From assembly GCA_963678705.1 (NCBI GenBank), contig OY783223.1:7968721-8032720 (forward strand): a stretch of 64,000 bases of DNA, written 5' to 3'. A program made the translations under genes and the position numbers. The notes beneath the pieces were generated by a model, which was given only the letters and a program-made list of their open reading frames with translations, was not told where the DNA came from and ran no database searches. Below, piece after piece: positions 14,301-27,305 of this stretch. This DNA is from Panorpa germanica (lineage: Eukaryota; Arthropoda; Insecta; Mecoptera; Panorpidae). How positions within the stretch are numbered: the stretch's first letter is position 1; every line of letters starts with the position of its first letter.

Positions 14301-17300
14301 TACCAAATCATTGTATTATAATATATATATATATATGTATATAAATATATATAAATATACAGAAACGATTTTCCCATAACGTTATCAAGAGAAATTTAGA
14401 CAATAAATATTAAATTGTCACTCTGTTGCATAACAGAGATGGCAATTGTTAAACTGAGAAAACATACATAGTAAATATTAGCACTATGGGGATTTCCATA
14501 AATAACACATTTATAAGCATCGACAGTAAAATTATAAATTGTATTTTTTACTTTTTATAAATATTCATTTCTTTTAATCGACCTTCCAGATAATTAGTAC
14601 GTTATATCGAGATTCTATTGTTGTATGATCTGTATTTTCTCCTACTTTTTTTTACACGTGTTAATGTTACTCTTGCATGGTCTATTGTTAACATATTAAA
14701 TATATTTTGCAGAAATATAAAAATCAAAATTTGGTGTTTTTTTTTAACGATTTTACCAACCCTTTAGCCCATGCTGTAATAAGGGCTGCGCCAGAGTTAA
14801 GAATCGAATTCCATTTAATCATTGAAGATACAAAAATGTCTATTATAATTGGTATAATATCTTATTATAAATTGATAAATTTCAACATCCAAACGCCCAT
14901 GCATATGTAGATATAATCCAATTATATAAATCGAAAAAATGAATAAATCTCAAAATGAAAATTATACTAAAAACTTTGTTTTGACATTTTATAAGTTCTC
15001 TCAAAAATTTTATAGAATGTCGTGATATTTAAGAGTCAAGGTCACAATAATCAGTTTTTTGTAGTTATCTTACCCCCACTTCTGTGGTATATCCCGGGAA
15101 GGGTTGATAATACGAAAAATTGCACAAAATCAAATTTGAAGAGAAATTTATACTCTACTACTTTACTAATAAATATCATTTCGAACATAGGAATGAAGAT
15201 ATCTACAAAAGAAACGATTTTTGAACCTTTGACCTTTGAAAATCACGACTTACATACACGAGGTACTAGAGATTTTTGAGAGAACTTATAAAATGTCAGA
15301 AGCAATTCTTATTTCTTTAAAAAAGAGAACTCAGTTTTGAGAATTGAAAAATGTAATACATTCTCCAAATGTTGAATGAAATCATTTATTTCATTTAACG
15401 ACAGCCGCTTATCGTTACCAATCTGTTACCGACAACTTCCTACTATGTTGTTAATATTTATAGTATCATATATGCATCTAATTTTTATAATATTAATGTT
15501 TCACCACCCGTTCTGCTACGTTAGAAACAAAATGTCCGTGTGATTTGTAGATTTTTTTTTTTTTAAATATTCACTCACCGGCTATTGCTGGACCCGGACT
15601 CTGAGCTTCCCGCGGGCTCCGGGGTGTGGGCGGAGTGTCCGGGGTGCTTGGACCTTCTTCATCCCCGATGAGCTTAGTGCTGTAACAATTACATAAGTAT
15701 GTGTCAATTAATATCATCCACCTCTATTTTTTTATAAAAACTGTAAATTTAGAAATTAATTGATACGAAATGAAGTTTAGCAGATACGATTTTTTACCAC
15801 TGTGAAATAGTTCAGATAAAAACCTCAACATTGGTAATTTTGTACGAGTTTTTAAAATCATTAACTTAAAGCTTGTCAATCCATGTTTAAAGACGGATTA
15901 GCATTATTTTTTTAAATTTCTAGAATAATAATAAGTAATCGATTTTATTTATATTGTTTATCACATTTATAATATCAAAATTGTATACATTGCTTTACAT
16001 TTTTGATTCCTTTAATGTTTAAAGCGACAAATAGATTATTTTAATTGTTAATATCTCCTATAATATTAAAACTAATACTCAGTAGGTGCGAATGCCTCTT
16101 AAGTCTATTTAATACCTCCGACGGCTCCATCAAGTCACCTGCACTTGTTAAATTCATAAAATAATCTTCAACTGACGGTCTATCAAATAAATAATCTATT
16201 TTCTTGTCAAACTGTTATAGAGTCTTATCAATCTAGAGACTTCCTACCCCTCCCCCTGCGTCCCTGTCTTCCTCCCCGATAGTCTATCATCCGATCAATC
16301 CACTCTAGATGCAGGTGAGACGGATGGCCATTTCAATTTACCGTTTATTTTTCTGTTACATTTGTCGCACCCTTTTTCTCTTAAAAAAATAACATAGACA
16401 GAAGCAGACATTATGAAACTCACTAGGTGATACTTGATAGTACAGGGTGTTCATTACGTCGATGTCAATCTTCAAATAAATGATGAAATTCTACCGGAAA
16501 TTATCTATCAAAATAATTGTGTTTTACGGAATATTATTGCATTAAACTATTTTTCTACAGAATGATATTAATATAAGCATCCTTAATTGGTCGAAAAAAT
16601 GTTTGAGATGCCTCTTTCTTAGGCTGTACTGCGAAGAGGAATAGTTCGAATATAATATAAGAAAGAGAGAGATAGAAATACTGGAGCACATTAAGTTTTC
16701 ATGTGAGAAAAGAGTAAAAAGTGAAAAGAAGATTGTGCAGTTATTAAAGAGAGGCAGTGAAGGGAAGCGGTGGAGGAAGGAGCGAGGAAAGAGAAGGAAG
16801 GGTAGAGTAGAAACAGTTAAACTTCAGTTTAGAAAATAGAAGAAGGAAATAGAAATAGTAAAGGAAGAGAGTCAAGAAGAAATAATAAAAGGAGAGAAAC
16901 AACGAGGAGTAGGGAGCAAGAAAATATAAGAATAAGGGTATAAAAATCAAACATTGCTGTTGGAATTATTAAATGAAAATGTTAGAATAGTTTTAAGTTT
17001 AGATTGGCAATGAGATGTAATGGGCTTGTGTCCTCATTTTTTAGTGGTCGATTGTTGATTGAAATTGATGTTAATAAATGTGTATTGGCGTGTCTATTTC
17101 ATTAAATATCTAAATATTGACGGAGATATAGCAATTAAAAATTTGAATTGTAGTTTTAGCGCTAGAGATGGTCGGCCATATTTTTATGACGTGAAATGCA
17201 TTTTAACGTCAGTTATTTGTTGAGTAGGTCAGTGCTGTGGTAGTGTTTTGTAGCTGTTGGTAGTCAAATAATCAAGTCAAATCAAAGAATAATAAGTTTT

Positions 17301-18464
17301 TATTTTATTTAACCCTGCTAAGGCAGACATAATGTTGGAATTTTATTTTTCCTTGAAATAGCTGTAAATAATATTTGATATTTTGATATATAAATACATA
17401 TAGCAGAGATTTATGAGCTGTAAGGTTGGTAACCTTATACAAGGATTGTGATGTCACATGCACATTGGAATGTGTACAACGTTGAATCCCTTTAATAATT
17501 AAAGAGACATTTGAGGTTCTAGTAACCCACTTTATCAATATATAGTACACTTTTATAGAAATGAAGACATAGGACACAAGCCCATTACGTGATTTAATAT
17601 TGAAAGAATGTAAAGTCTAACGACACACACATTAAATTATTAAATAAAATAATAATAATAATAATTTCCATGCGACTTTTTAATAATCAGCAGAATGCGG
17701 TTGCAAAATTTAAGAGAGTGCATGTCAAAATATAAATGCAATTAAAAATGTGCATCTATCTATAACTGAGTCATTTACTTAAAAATATTGACATAATTAC
17801 GTCAGTTCCGCTTATCCAACAATACCCGACGATCTCTCAAATGACCTAGTGTACAAGGATAACGAATCCATTTCTATTTTCAACCGAATTGGGACAATTA
17901 TTTTCGGAACTGTCTTATCAATATTCATTATACCATTCCAATGTGACATCAGGGTAGTGATTCTATTTTTGGGGATGCTGGCTATTAGATATTTATCAAC
18001 TGTCATGATTTTACGTTGTATCCTTATTTAATTATTAGGTAAATTTTACCGTTGTAATATACACCCCTTTTTGCATGTATTACAGTAGAAATATTAATCT
18101 ACAAAAGCTACAGTTAGGAGCTCAGGAAGAAAAGTATAAATCTGAGTTAACAAAGAATTGAAAAAACAGCATCTATTTATTCTATCTATCTATCTATTTA
18201 AAAATCTTTGTAAATTTGTACAATATCAGATTCTATCCAGTATATATTTCTATCTAAATGTATAGTCATTTATTTATTTTTAAAAAGGATATGCAATATA
18301 AAAATAAACAGTAATAATTTTGCATGTATTTTTTTATATTGCATAAATATACCTTTAAAAAAAATCAGGTCAATGTAAGTATAAACATGTTTTTACCTTA
18401 AATTAGTATTAACAATTAAAGATGGACAAGGAGAAGAGCTCGTCGAAGTAGCCTCCATTTCCAT
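8399..18464 (-). CDS. Unidentified gene, up to three exons (transcription-factor-like composition)
   Basis: I see three minus-strand exons with coding character. Exon A, 18464-18397, begins MEMEATSTSSSPC and ends at AAG|GTAAAA in phase 2. Exon B, 15679-15579, is preceded by TTACAG and followed by GTGAGT; it continues A exactly in frame and encodes a Pro/Ser/Thr/Glu-rich stretch with SPDTPPTPRSP-like spacing. Exon C, ending at 8399 with AAG|GTAATT, encodes an acidic and then Gly-rich segment that contains MDVFKMEPGLQSG and SGIVVNVPSPDLTPEVS. The A-B join is strong. The B-C join is tentative: it needs a weak acceptor near 8707, or C may instead be an alternative first exon starting at 8690. No DNA-binding domain is visible, and the remaining exons would lie left of the window. 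The composition resembles a transcription-factor transactivation region, but I do not recognise the family. Confidence 0.45.
8700..9250. other. Intron or flank of exon C
   Basis: AT-rich and without a recognisable exon. The open frames at 8795-9007 (plus) and 8952-9140 (minus) show no domain and overlap each other. Confidence 0.35.
9254..9673. repeat. Foldback element with about 93-bp inverted arms
   Basis: The left arm at about 9254-9346 and right arm at about 9580-9673 are near-perfect inverted copies, sharing CGCGAAATATAGATGGCGAT and the adjoining CTGCTGTATAGTATCG. A separate perfect 13-bp hairpin (AACATTTCTAAGG and its complement, near 9345-9382) sits just inside the left arm. The spacer has no coding sequence. 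It is a probable non-autonomous DNA transposon. Confidence 0.85.
9922..10121. mobile_element. MITE family 2, diverged copy
   Basis: It begins TAGTATAAATTACGAGAG and ends CTTAATTTGAACTA. It keeps the internal AAGCACTG and CGTGGCGTATAAAT landmarks of the family, with more substitutions than the copy that starts 70 bases to the right. Confidence 0.8.
10191..10404. mobile_element. MITE family 2, well-preserved 214-bp copy
   Basis: The terminal inverted repeats are about 30 bp, TAGTTCAAATTACGAGAG..GGCGGCGACT against AGTCGCCGCC..CTCTCGTGATTTGGACTA. It is nearly identical in length and sequence to 62990-63203. There is no open frame. TA at both ends is compatible with a TA target duplication. Confidence 0.9.
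10405..11639. other. Intergenic or intronic, no gene seen
   Basis: AT-rich. TA microsatellites lie at about 10717-10731 and 11077-11095. No exon or RNA gene was recognised. Confidence 0.4.
11640..12077 (+). repeat. Promoter-proximal sequence duplicated at 36707-37108
   Basis: This approximately 430-bp stretch just upstream of SSNA1 reappears at 36707-37108 with small indels and substitutions. Both copies carry TTTGAATTTTGGTAAATAA, GCTATCACAGTG..CGTATTTTCG, CGGAAGTGCAACATTTTTTT and end at CTGCGGTCGCCATCTTTG. The last block contains a YY1/Pho-type core (AAGATGGCGACC on the minus strand), common near insect and mammalian start sites. It probably includes the SSNA1 promoter. Confidence 0.8.
12158..12579 (+). 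CDS. SSNA1: SSNA1 (NA14) microtubule nucleation factor homolog
   Basis: The exons are 12158-12209, 12293-12366 and 12460-12579; all junctions are GT..AG and phases close to give 81 aa. The N-terminus MAQHGAALQSYNQEIVK matches the very conserved start of Sjogren syndrome nuclear antigen 1, and the third exon carries the family's ASREDYDRVIAE segment. SSNA1 is a short, almost fully coiled-coil protein of centrosomes and basal bodies that self-assembles into filaments and promotes microtubule branching (family knowledge). The product is shorter than the vertebrate protein (about 119 aa) because it stops right after IAEIEEG, and the stop codon abuts the A-rich tail of a SINE inserted in reverse orientation. 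The gene may lie inside an intron of the minus-strand gene around it. Confidence 0.9.
12580..12856 (-). mobile_element. tRNA-derived SINE (family S1)
   Basis: Read on the minus strand it starts near 12856 with a tRNA-like head (GACACAGTGGGCGAGAGCAT as box A region, GGTTCGATCCCCGG as box B) and ends in an A-rich tail of TAAATAAAT-type repeats at about 12580-12600. Related copies are at 30864-31063 and, as partial copies, at 15371-15480 and 56824-56870. The tail touches the SSNA1 stop codon. Confidence 0.85.
12857..14982. other. Intergenic or intronic, no gene seen
   Basis: No supportable gene. A GC-richer block at about 13965-14290 includes a purine-rich run (GAGAAGAGGAGAGGCAAGGG, near 14200) and might be an exon or regulatory block, but its frames are interrupted. 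A TA/ATATAT microsatellite follows at about 14318-14360. Confidence 0.4.
14983..15297. mobile_element. MITE, 315 bp, with about 26-50 bp inverted ends
   Basis: The ends are GACATTTTATAAGTTCTCTC at 14983 and its reverse complement ending at 15297. The similarity continues inward less perfectly (GTCGTGATATTTAAGAGTCA against the complement of TTTGACCTTTGAAAATCACG). The 85-codon open frame inside it, 15022-15279, runs into the inverted end and is not a gene. Confidence 0.85.
15371..15480 (-). mobile_element. Partial SINE S1 (tail half)
   Basis: It resembles the tail-proximal half of the SINE at 12580-12856: a TTTAACGACAGCCGCTTATC-type block, ACCGACAACTTCCTACTATG and TATTTATAGTATCATATATG. The tRNA-like head is absent. 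Confidence 0.6.
16625..16945 (+). mobile_element. Non-LTR retrotransposon 3' fragment
   Basis: It is a degenerate copy of the sequence at 55613-56206 and 30415-30845. It shares ACTGGAGCACATTAAGTTTT and GTGCAGTTATTAAAGAGAGG, the latter followed by CAGTGAAGGGAAG. The zinc-knuckle codons are damaged, so it is a relic. Confidence 0.75.
17020..17585 (+). mobile_element. MITE family 1, complete 566-bp copy
   Basis: The terminal inverted repeats are ATGGGCTTGTGTCCT at the left and AGGACACAAGCCCAT at the right. It is flanked on both sides by TA, the expected target duplication for a Tc1/mariner-type mobilisation. It carries no transposase. The interior matches the other four copies. Confidence 0.9.
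17590..18390. other. Intergenic or intronic, no gene seen
   Basis: The two opposed open frames near 17812-18031 overlap on opposite strands and show no domain. The rest is AT-rich, with a CTAT microsatellite near 18180-18200. Confidence 0.35.
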
Positions 18465-18639
18465 AGTTTCTAAAACCCCAGGGCAGGCCTCCGTAAGGCT
18501 CTTGCCCTGGGTCTGTCAGACCAAAAAAATACATGTAACAACACTTTCTGAATTCATCTGTCACTAACTGAATAACACTAGTTATCTTACAACAATCACT
18601 ATTTCCACTAAACTTTAACAAAGGCATTCAAACACTGAT

Positions 18640-19420
18640 GCATTTACTAAATAATTAATTTCAAATTCATTTTTCATCACTGCAATTGAATAATTCATTT
18701 TAATTATAAGACCAGAGCTGGCAAATAAATATTTTTAAAACAATTTACCTGCACTTATTTTATCAACTACTATAGACTATATTCTATATAATATCACGTC
18801 CGAAAAGATACGGAAATAATCGAACAACCCTGCGTGTACAAGGGTTGTTTCCAAAAGAGCGCAATCGCGGATATGCAGCGCTCGCTTTTCTTGCATAAAT
18901 GTTTTTCTAAATATAATGGAATTCTTTTATAAGTTATGTCTTTTTAATTTTTATTGAATATACGTCTATGTGCTTTTTTATTTTTTGACGGAGATGTATA
19001 TATATAACTATTATTAATTGTTTACCACCTTTATAATATCACCTTAGAAATACTATTTCACGTTTGACGGGCATGCAAGAGATGCTGCTGCATCGGGTGC
19101 CAAAGTGTTAGAAAGGAGCACCTACTATAATTTAATTTTACAATAGATTATTCTATAAGGTCATATTACATTTACTATAAATTTATTTCAGACCGGCACT
19201 ACGTGCTCTCACACGGTATTTAGTTTTGTTTCGCATTAATCAGAAGATGAGGTTCTACTTTAATGTTTATCAATGCACCACTGTATCAAAAAAGTTTGTA
19301 CGTATTCATAATTTGGTTCATACGTAATACGTTCATTTTTTCTATTATATTGCGATTTATATAAAATATAAATAAACACGTGTTGGACATTGGAATTTTT
19401 AAGTATTAAAATTTCGTTTC
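18640..19420. other. Intergenic, no gene seen
   Basis: It contains a 9-bp hairpin (AACAACCCT..AGGGTTGTT, near 18822-18850) and, at about 19246-19292, a short dispersed repeat also found at 40.4-40.66 kb. No coding sequence was recognised. Confidence 0.4.
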
Positions 19421-19686
19421 TACCCAGTAAACATTTTGGAACATTTTGGAGTCACTTTGACATCATATTGGAGATGCGTATGATTTTTTTGTTATGAAAG
19501 AGTTCATTTATAATTCAGTTTCTCACAATCGTTCATATGAAATGTCTGTTTTATCGGCTACAGATGACGGAGCCATTCCACCTGTCGCAATATAAATGAA
19601 GATAAAGTTGATGCGAACTATAATTGAAGTGCAATAGTGATAGAAACGTCACAAAAAGGGGCACTTCACCAAATGTTTACTGGGTA
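19421..19686. mobile_element. MITE, 266 bp
   Basis: It starts TACCCAGTAAACATTT and ends AAATGTTTACTGGGTA, a perfect 16-bp terminal inverted repeat. It is non-coding, and no second copy is seen in the window. Confidence 0.85.
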
Positions 19687-19689
19687 ATT

Positions 19690-20476
19690 TAATTAAACAA
19701 TTCAATTTTCTCATATAGATTTAATACGGTGTACAAAGCTGTAGTTAAAAATCTCAAGTTAAATATTTTGTCATTTTTATTACTGTGACGTAATCTGCTG
19801 CAATATTTTAGATTAAAAAGATACTCTAACTATTATTTACTGAGCGCCTGCAACTTATGTAACGCAATCCATATAACACTTCGAGAGTTTTTATTCTTAA
19901 TTGAAATAATTAATTGAATAATAATAGATTATTCATCATTTCTGCAAACCTAATATACGCTGCTAATTAAAACATATATGCAAGAGCGGTCCAGAATAAA
20001 GTTATTATACACCTCCGCCTCCTCTAATTCAAAGATTTGTCTCCCTAAAAATAACCTACTGTGAATCTCTATTATATTGATATTACAGCTGCAAGTTTAC
20101 TAATTTGTCAATTGTTGCCATACACTTTATATTATATTCTTTGAAAATATTTCACAGTAAGAAATATAGAGAAACGCTAAGCTATTCTAATTAACATAAT
20201 AATAATAATAATAAAAGAAATAATACAACAATTCTATTGACTATTTCATTTTAATCGAAAAAAAAAAAGTTCCAAAAATATACAATAACTTATATAAAGC
20301 CTATAACTTAAGGTTTAACAAACAACAACTTATTCAAAAAAAATTACTACTAATAATATATTTATATATTATATTTAATAATATAGCGATCAAATACATT
20401 TGACAAAGTGAATATATTTAACTTTATTTTCGTTTAAACTACAGCACGTTTCTTTCAAACGTTTTACAACTCTAAC
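19690..20476. other. Intergenic between a MITE and AFG3L2 3' end
   Basis: AT-rich. Its right part is probably the AFG3L2 3' UTR. No other gene was seen. Confidence 0.5.
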
Positions 20477-23339
<2,863 letters not shown>

Positions 23340-23857
23340 GATAGACCACCAAAGATATTTAATATCCCTTATTACACAAATTTGTCACATTACCGACATT
23401 ACACAACCTAACTTAGAAAAATCATCACTCTGCGTGTTATTCTGGTTTATAACCAACAATCGTTTTTGTTTCAGCTGTTGGTACGAAGTATATCCAGATC
23501 CAGGTGACGCAAAGATGTTCGTATGAATCCTGGGTAAGTTTAAATAATTTGGAAACACCAAGATATGGCTTCCCTTCATATTTATCACTGTACAAACAGT
23601 TTTTGTCTAATTTCCCATTACTTTTATTATTAGAATCAATCTAAATTTTTTATTTGAATTAATTTTTTTTTTATTTTTTAATAGTCTTTATTTACGCACT
23701 AAACAGTAACCAGTTTTTGTATATTTTGCGGAGCTATAACAATTTTTTTAACTAAAATTTTTAAATTTAAATAATAATTTTTTTTATTCCACGAGAAATC
23801 GACTGTCATTTTATTAGACAACATTATTTGCAGAACAAAATACTACTTTGATTTTTC

Positions 23858-24313
23858 TTAATAAGTGGAATTTAATTGTTTATGCTTATTTATTGCTGCC
23901 TCAACAAAGCTTGTTATATTATTCAAATATTCATTATACTCTGATGTTCTTCCGCTGACTACAGGAGGCAGGTTTCTAGCTCGATCGAGTAACCCAACAA
24001 TTGTTTGTAACAAAAACGCGACAAATGCCAAAATACCTATCACGTACATGGGGTCCATTACAGTATACTGATGATACACTGGAGGAGGTTGAACCTCATA
24101 ATAACTACGTCCTTTACTTTCACTAGATTTATTCCCGACCCAATATTCACTGAGAGAAAACTTCTTTAACGCGTTTTCTAATGAAACCAGAATCTTACTA
24201 GAGTACTGATGAAATAAATCTTCACTTGATTTGTTATATTGATTTGTAAAAATTACATTACAATTGTTTAAAAGTAATATAATAACAATAACGGTACTAA
24301 TTGAATTAACCAT
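23858..24313 (-). CDS. Orphan single-pass membrane protein, about 151 aa
   Basis: The start at 24313 is chosen because an excellent splice acceptor (CTATTTTCCAG) lies 6 bases upstream, suggesting a 5' UTR intron; an in-frame ATG at 24355 is the alternative. The protein begins with a likely signal peptide (MVNSISTVIVIILLLNN), has an extracellular or luminal domain with several N-glycosylation sequons, a PPPVYHQY stretch, one transmembrane helix (YVIGILAFVAFLLQTIVGLL), then a short tail. I do not recognise the family; many insect genomes carry such short orphan membrane proteins. It sits between AFG3L2 and mRpS35 on the same strand. Confidence 0.6.
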   Translation of the reverse strand: MVNSISTVIVIILLLNNCNVIFTNQYNKSSEDLFHQYSSKILVSLENALKKFSLSEYWVGNKSSESKGRSYYEVQPPPVYHQYTVMDPMYVIGILAFVAFLLQTIVGLLDRARNLPPVVSGRTSEYNEYLNNITSFVEAAINKHKQLNSTY

Positions 24314-24607
24314 TGCGTTCTGGAAAATAGCGAAAAGTTTTACCAGTTTCTTCATAAATTCGCGCAACGCACTTCTCTTCAAAACCAGACTAAATATAAA
24401 CCAATAAAATATCCAGTTTATATAGAAATGAAGAACCAATTAGTTAGTTAAATCTTCCGTACTATGAACAGCAAGAACTATTCTTCATGCAATATTTACC
24501 TGTCGGTCTCATGTCAGTCATAAGTTAATTAAAAAAATTAGTTTTCTGTATTTACATATTTTTATTATGTATATGACAATTCACTAATAATACAATGAGT
24601 ATGATAC

Positions 24608-26062
24608 TTATTCAAGATTCGGTAAAGACAGCATCTTCTTGACAGATTCTTTATATTTGTTTACTGACCTATCGTTTTCACCTGAAAGATTTAAGGACAA
24701 TGATTTATGCGTCTAAAAAAAATCTAACTGTTAATTTAATGACAATGACTGAACAAGCAGATTTAATTACATTCTAGGTCTATATATCTACTTGCTCATT
24801 AATAGAATCATTTCAAATACAAACCTTCATTAATTAATTGACTAACAGCTTGACTATATTCTACAACATTAGGTATTTCCGATTCCTGAACCGCTTCCGC
24901 TTTTCCAAAGCTATGTATTGCTATAACGGTTTTTCGAGACTCATTTCTGGACCAATCGTAATACTCCATATCGGCTTCCGATTTATCCGCTTCCCAGGGT
25001 TCAACCATCTGTGCATATAACAATTTCAGTATCACTGTAGTACATACAGAGTATATTATATTTTCATATTTTTACCCAAGACTCGTGGAAAAGAGCTGTT
25101 AAAAGATATTGTCCGTAATCATAATTTTGCTTTCTGGTTGGGCACCGGTCCGTCACTATTGTTACAACATCCGTTTCCGGATCATATCTATCACCAACTA
25201 GTCGAAGGAATTTATCTCTTGCGTGTTGATCCAGAGGAAGAGTGGACAATTTTAACTAAAAAATATGTCACAGTGAATGATTAACAATGAATTTATAGAA
25301 ACTTAGATTAGAGTTATTGTTGCCATACTCTTATAGTGACAATTCTTGCTAAAGGATCTCGAATTGTTGGCGAACTGTGGCAATAATCAGATGTGATAAC
25401 TTCAACGGGAAAATGCTGCTTTTGTTTGTCATCAGACTCTAATCCTTCAGGCCAAGGTGTACAAAATTGCTTCAGAGCTTCACCTAAAGTTTGAAATTTG
25501 TTGATAGAAAAGAATATTAAATTTGAATTACAATATGAAACTAACATTGTTTTTTTATCACTGGAGGTGTAAGATGTAAGAAATTAGGTATTTTCATAAG
25601 TTCTGCATTTGCAAATTTTCCAGGCGGTGCTTTGCCTATAGGCACAAATCCTTGTCGAATTGAAAGCGGTACAATTGCAGGGTGAAAGGAACGTGGCCCA
25701 GGCCAAACATTTCCCCATTCTTGATCGACTGGCATTTCATTAGCCCTAAAAGTTTTAGCAAAATATAGTTAGGCAGTAGAAGAATGCAAAAGATTTCTAA
25801 TCTAACTTTTTCGTGATACCTTGGTGGCATAACATCGGGTTTCTTAAATTTTCTTCTGACCTGAGGCTGTGATTTTACTTGCTTTAGATTAAGAACACGA
25901 AATTCCTCTGAAATTAGTGTAAAAATTGGTGTTTGCATAAGAAGAGAGAACATAACCTAAACATTTACCTTCTGGCTTTGCGTCTGGAGCTTGTGAATAT
26001 TTTACATATTGGAGAACATTACACCTTGCTTTTCTATCCAACAATCTTACAAATTTTATCAT
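24608..26062 (-). CDS. mRpS35: Mitochondrial ribosomal protein S35 (mS35)
   Basis: The seven exons are 26062-25969, 25907-25820, 25745-25546, 25483-25329, 25255-25076, 25008-24825 and 24681-24608; phases close to 324 aa. It is a structural protein of the small mitochondrial ribosomal subunit, in the head region (family knowledge). Family landmarks are [68 protein letters not shown] with the following FHESW, and a C-terminal [10 protein letters not shown]. The basic N-terminus fits a mitochondrial presequence. It is divergent from the ZAD zinc-finger gene, with about 313 bp between the start codons, so the two may share a promoter. Confidence 0.95.
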
Positions 26063-26375
26063 TTTTTATACCACTTTGCACAAATACGAAAATATAATAA
26101 AGGTATAAGTAGGCGAATTAAAAGTTAGGTTAAAAAAGATGAACATACGGTGGGCAGTACTGTTTGTTTGAAATGACAGTTTATAAGAAATATAAAACTG
26201 ACTGTACACAATCAAAACAAATATATTAACTGATACTTTCTTTAAAAGTTTATTATAACGCTCGAATAAATAAAAGAATTCTCGAAGCTTAAATTTATTA
26301 CAAATAAATAAATTATTTTACATATCTTCAAATAAAATTTCGAAATATTATAACTACATATTGTTAACCTTAAAT
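26063..26375. promoter_or_regulatory. Divergent promoter of mRpS35 and the ZAD gene
   Basis: Only 313 bp separate the two outward-facing start codons, so both 5' UTRs and core promoters must lie here. No clear TATA box was seen. This is inferred from the layout. Confidence 0.5.
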
Positions 26376-27305
26376 ATGTCTACTGCAATAGATAACCCCA
26401 CGAGTACTACAGAAAACATAGAAGAAAATCCTTCTTGTTTTGTTTGTGGTAATAGAGTAAATGGTTTCTATTTTACTCTAGCAACAATACAAACACACAT
26501 ATCAAAAACCAGAATCGTTGAAAAAATCAGTGATCTCATTGGAGAAAAGTTTATGGTGATTATTTCTGAAGAAGACGTTATATGTAGAAGTTGTACAAAC
26601 TTAATTAACACCTTGGATCGTCTGCAGAATGAAGCTAAATCTATATCAGACGTTGTTCTGACATTTTTAGAGAGAAAATACTCGCTCGATGAAGGTGAAT
26701 TATCTAAACAAGATCCAAAAACTATTCAAGAAAGTGACACATTTTTATCGAGGAGAAAACGTCAATTTGAAGAATGCAGAAATGAATCAGAAATAACTGA
26801 GGCTGAAACTAATAAATCACAAAGTAGCAGTACATGGATGCAATGTGATAAATGTCAATATACCACTCAATACAACGCATACATGGTGCACCATATTCGT
26901 CAACACATGAAAACAGCACAAACACCAGGTGTGGGCTGCATTTTACAAGAAGACATTAATCAGAATACTCAACAATTAGAAACAGAGCAGATAGAGAAAA
27001 CAAACAAAACTATAAATAAAAGATCAATTAATGAAACCTCCACTCAAAAAAATGTTCCCAAGTCAAGAAGATTATGCAATGAACAAATAAGTTCAGCAAA
27101 TTTAACAGAGAGTCAGGTAAATAACGCAGCTAGTTTGTGCAAAGAATTGGAAGTCGTGAACTCTCCAAAATCAAATGTTTTATTTAAAATAGGAGATAAT
27201 AGCAAAGTTGTGGTACAAAATATCGACGGTTCTTATCAGCAAGTTAATAAATTCCCACTTATTACAGTAAACCAGGACGATTCTGATGATCCGGGGGAAT
27301 TTTGA
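26376..27305 (+). CDS. ZAD domain zinc-finger transcription factor with one C2H2 finger
   Basis: Single exon, 309 aa, from the ATG at 26376 (upstream codons in frame lack ATG). The N-terminal ZAD domain shows paired cysteines C21-x2-C24 and C70-x2-C73, with the helix LINTLDRLQNEAKSISDVV after them; this domain dimerises insect zinc-finger regulators. A single C2H2 finger follows (C157, C160, H173, H177; C-x2-C-x12-H-x3-H). The rest is Asn/Gln/Ser/Thr-rich with basic patches such as RSINETS and KSRRL. ZAD genes usually have several fingers in tandem, so one finger is few; the protein may act as a partner rather than an independent DNA binder. ZAD expansion is typical of insects. Target genes are unknown. 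Confidence 0.85.
   Translation: MSTAIDNPTSTTENIEENPSCFVCGNRVNGFYFTLATIQTHISKTRIVEKISDLIGEKFMVIISEEDVICRSCTNLINTLDRLQNEAKSISDVVLTFLERKYSLDEGELSKQDPKTIQESDTFLSRRKRQFEECRNESEITEAETNKSQSSSTWMQCDKCQYTTQYNAYMVHHIRQHMKTAQTPGVGCILQEDINQNTQQLETEQIEKTNKTINKRSINETSTQKNVPKSRRLCNEQISSANLTESQVNNAASLCKELEVVNSPKSNVLFKIGDNSKVVVQNIDGSYQQVNKFPLITVNQDDSDDPGEF

Noticed and set aside
15022..15279. 85-codon frame, plus strand
   Set aside because: Lies wholly inside a MITE and ends in its inverted repeat.
16744..16950. Hydrophobic minus-strand frame
   Set aside because: It is the antisense of a purine-rich non-LTR retrotransposon relic; the Phe/Leu/Ser composition is an artefact of that bias.
17812..18031. Opposed 60-64 codon frames on both strands
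   Set aside because: They overlap each other, have no splice or domain support, and neither shows clear coding bias.
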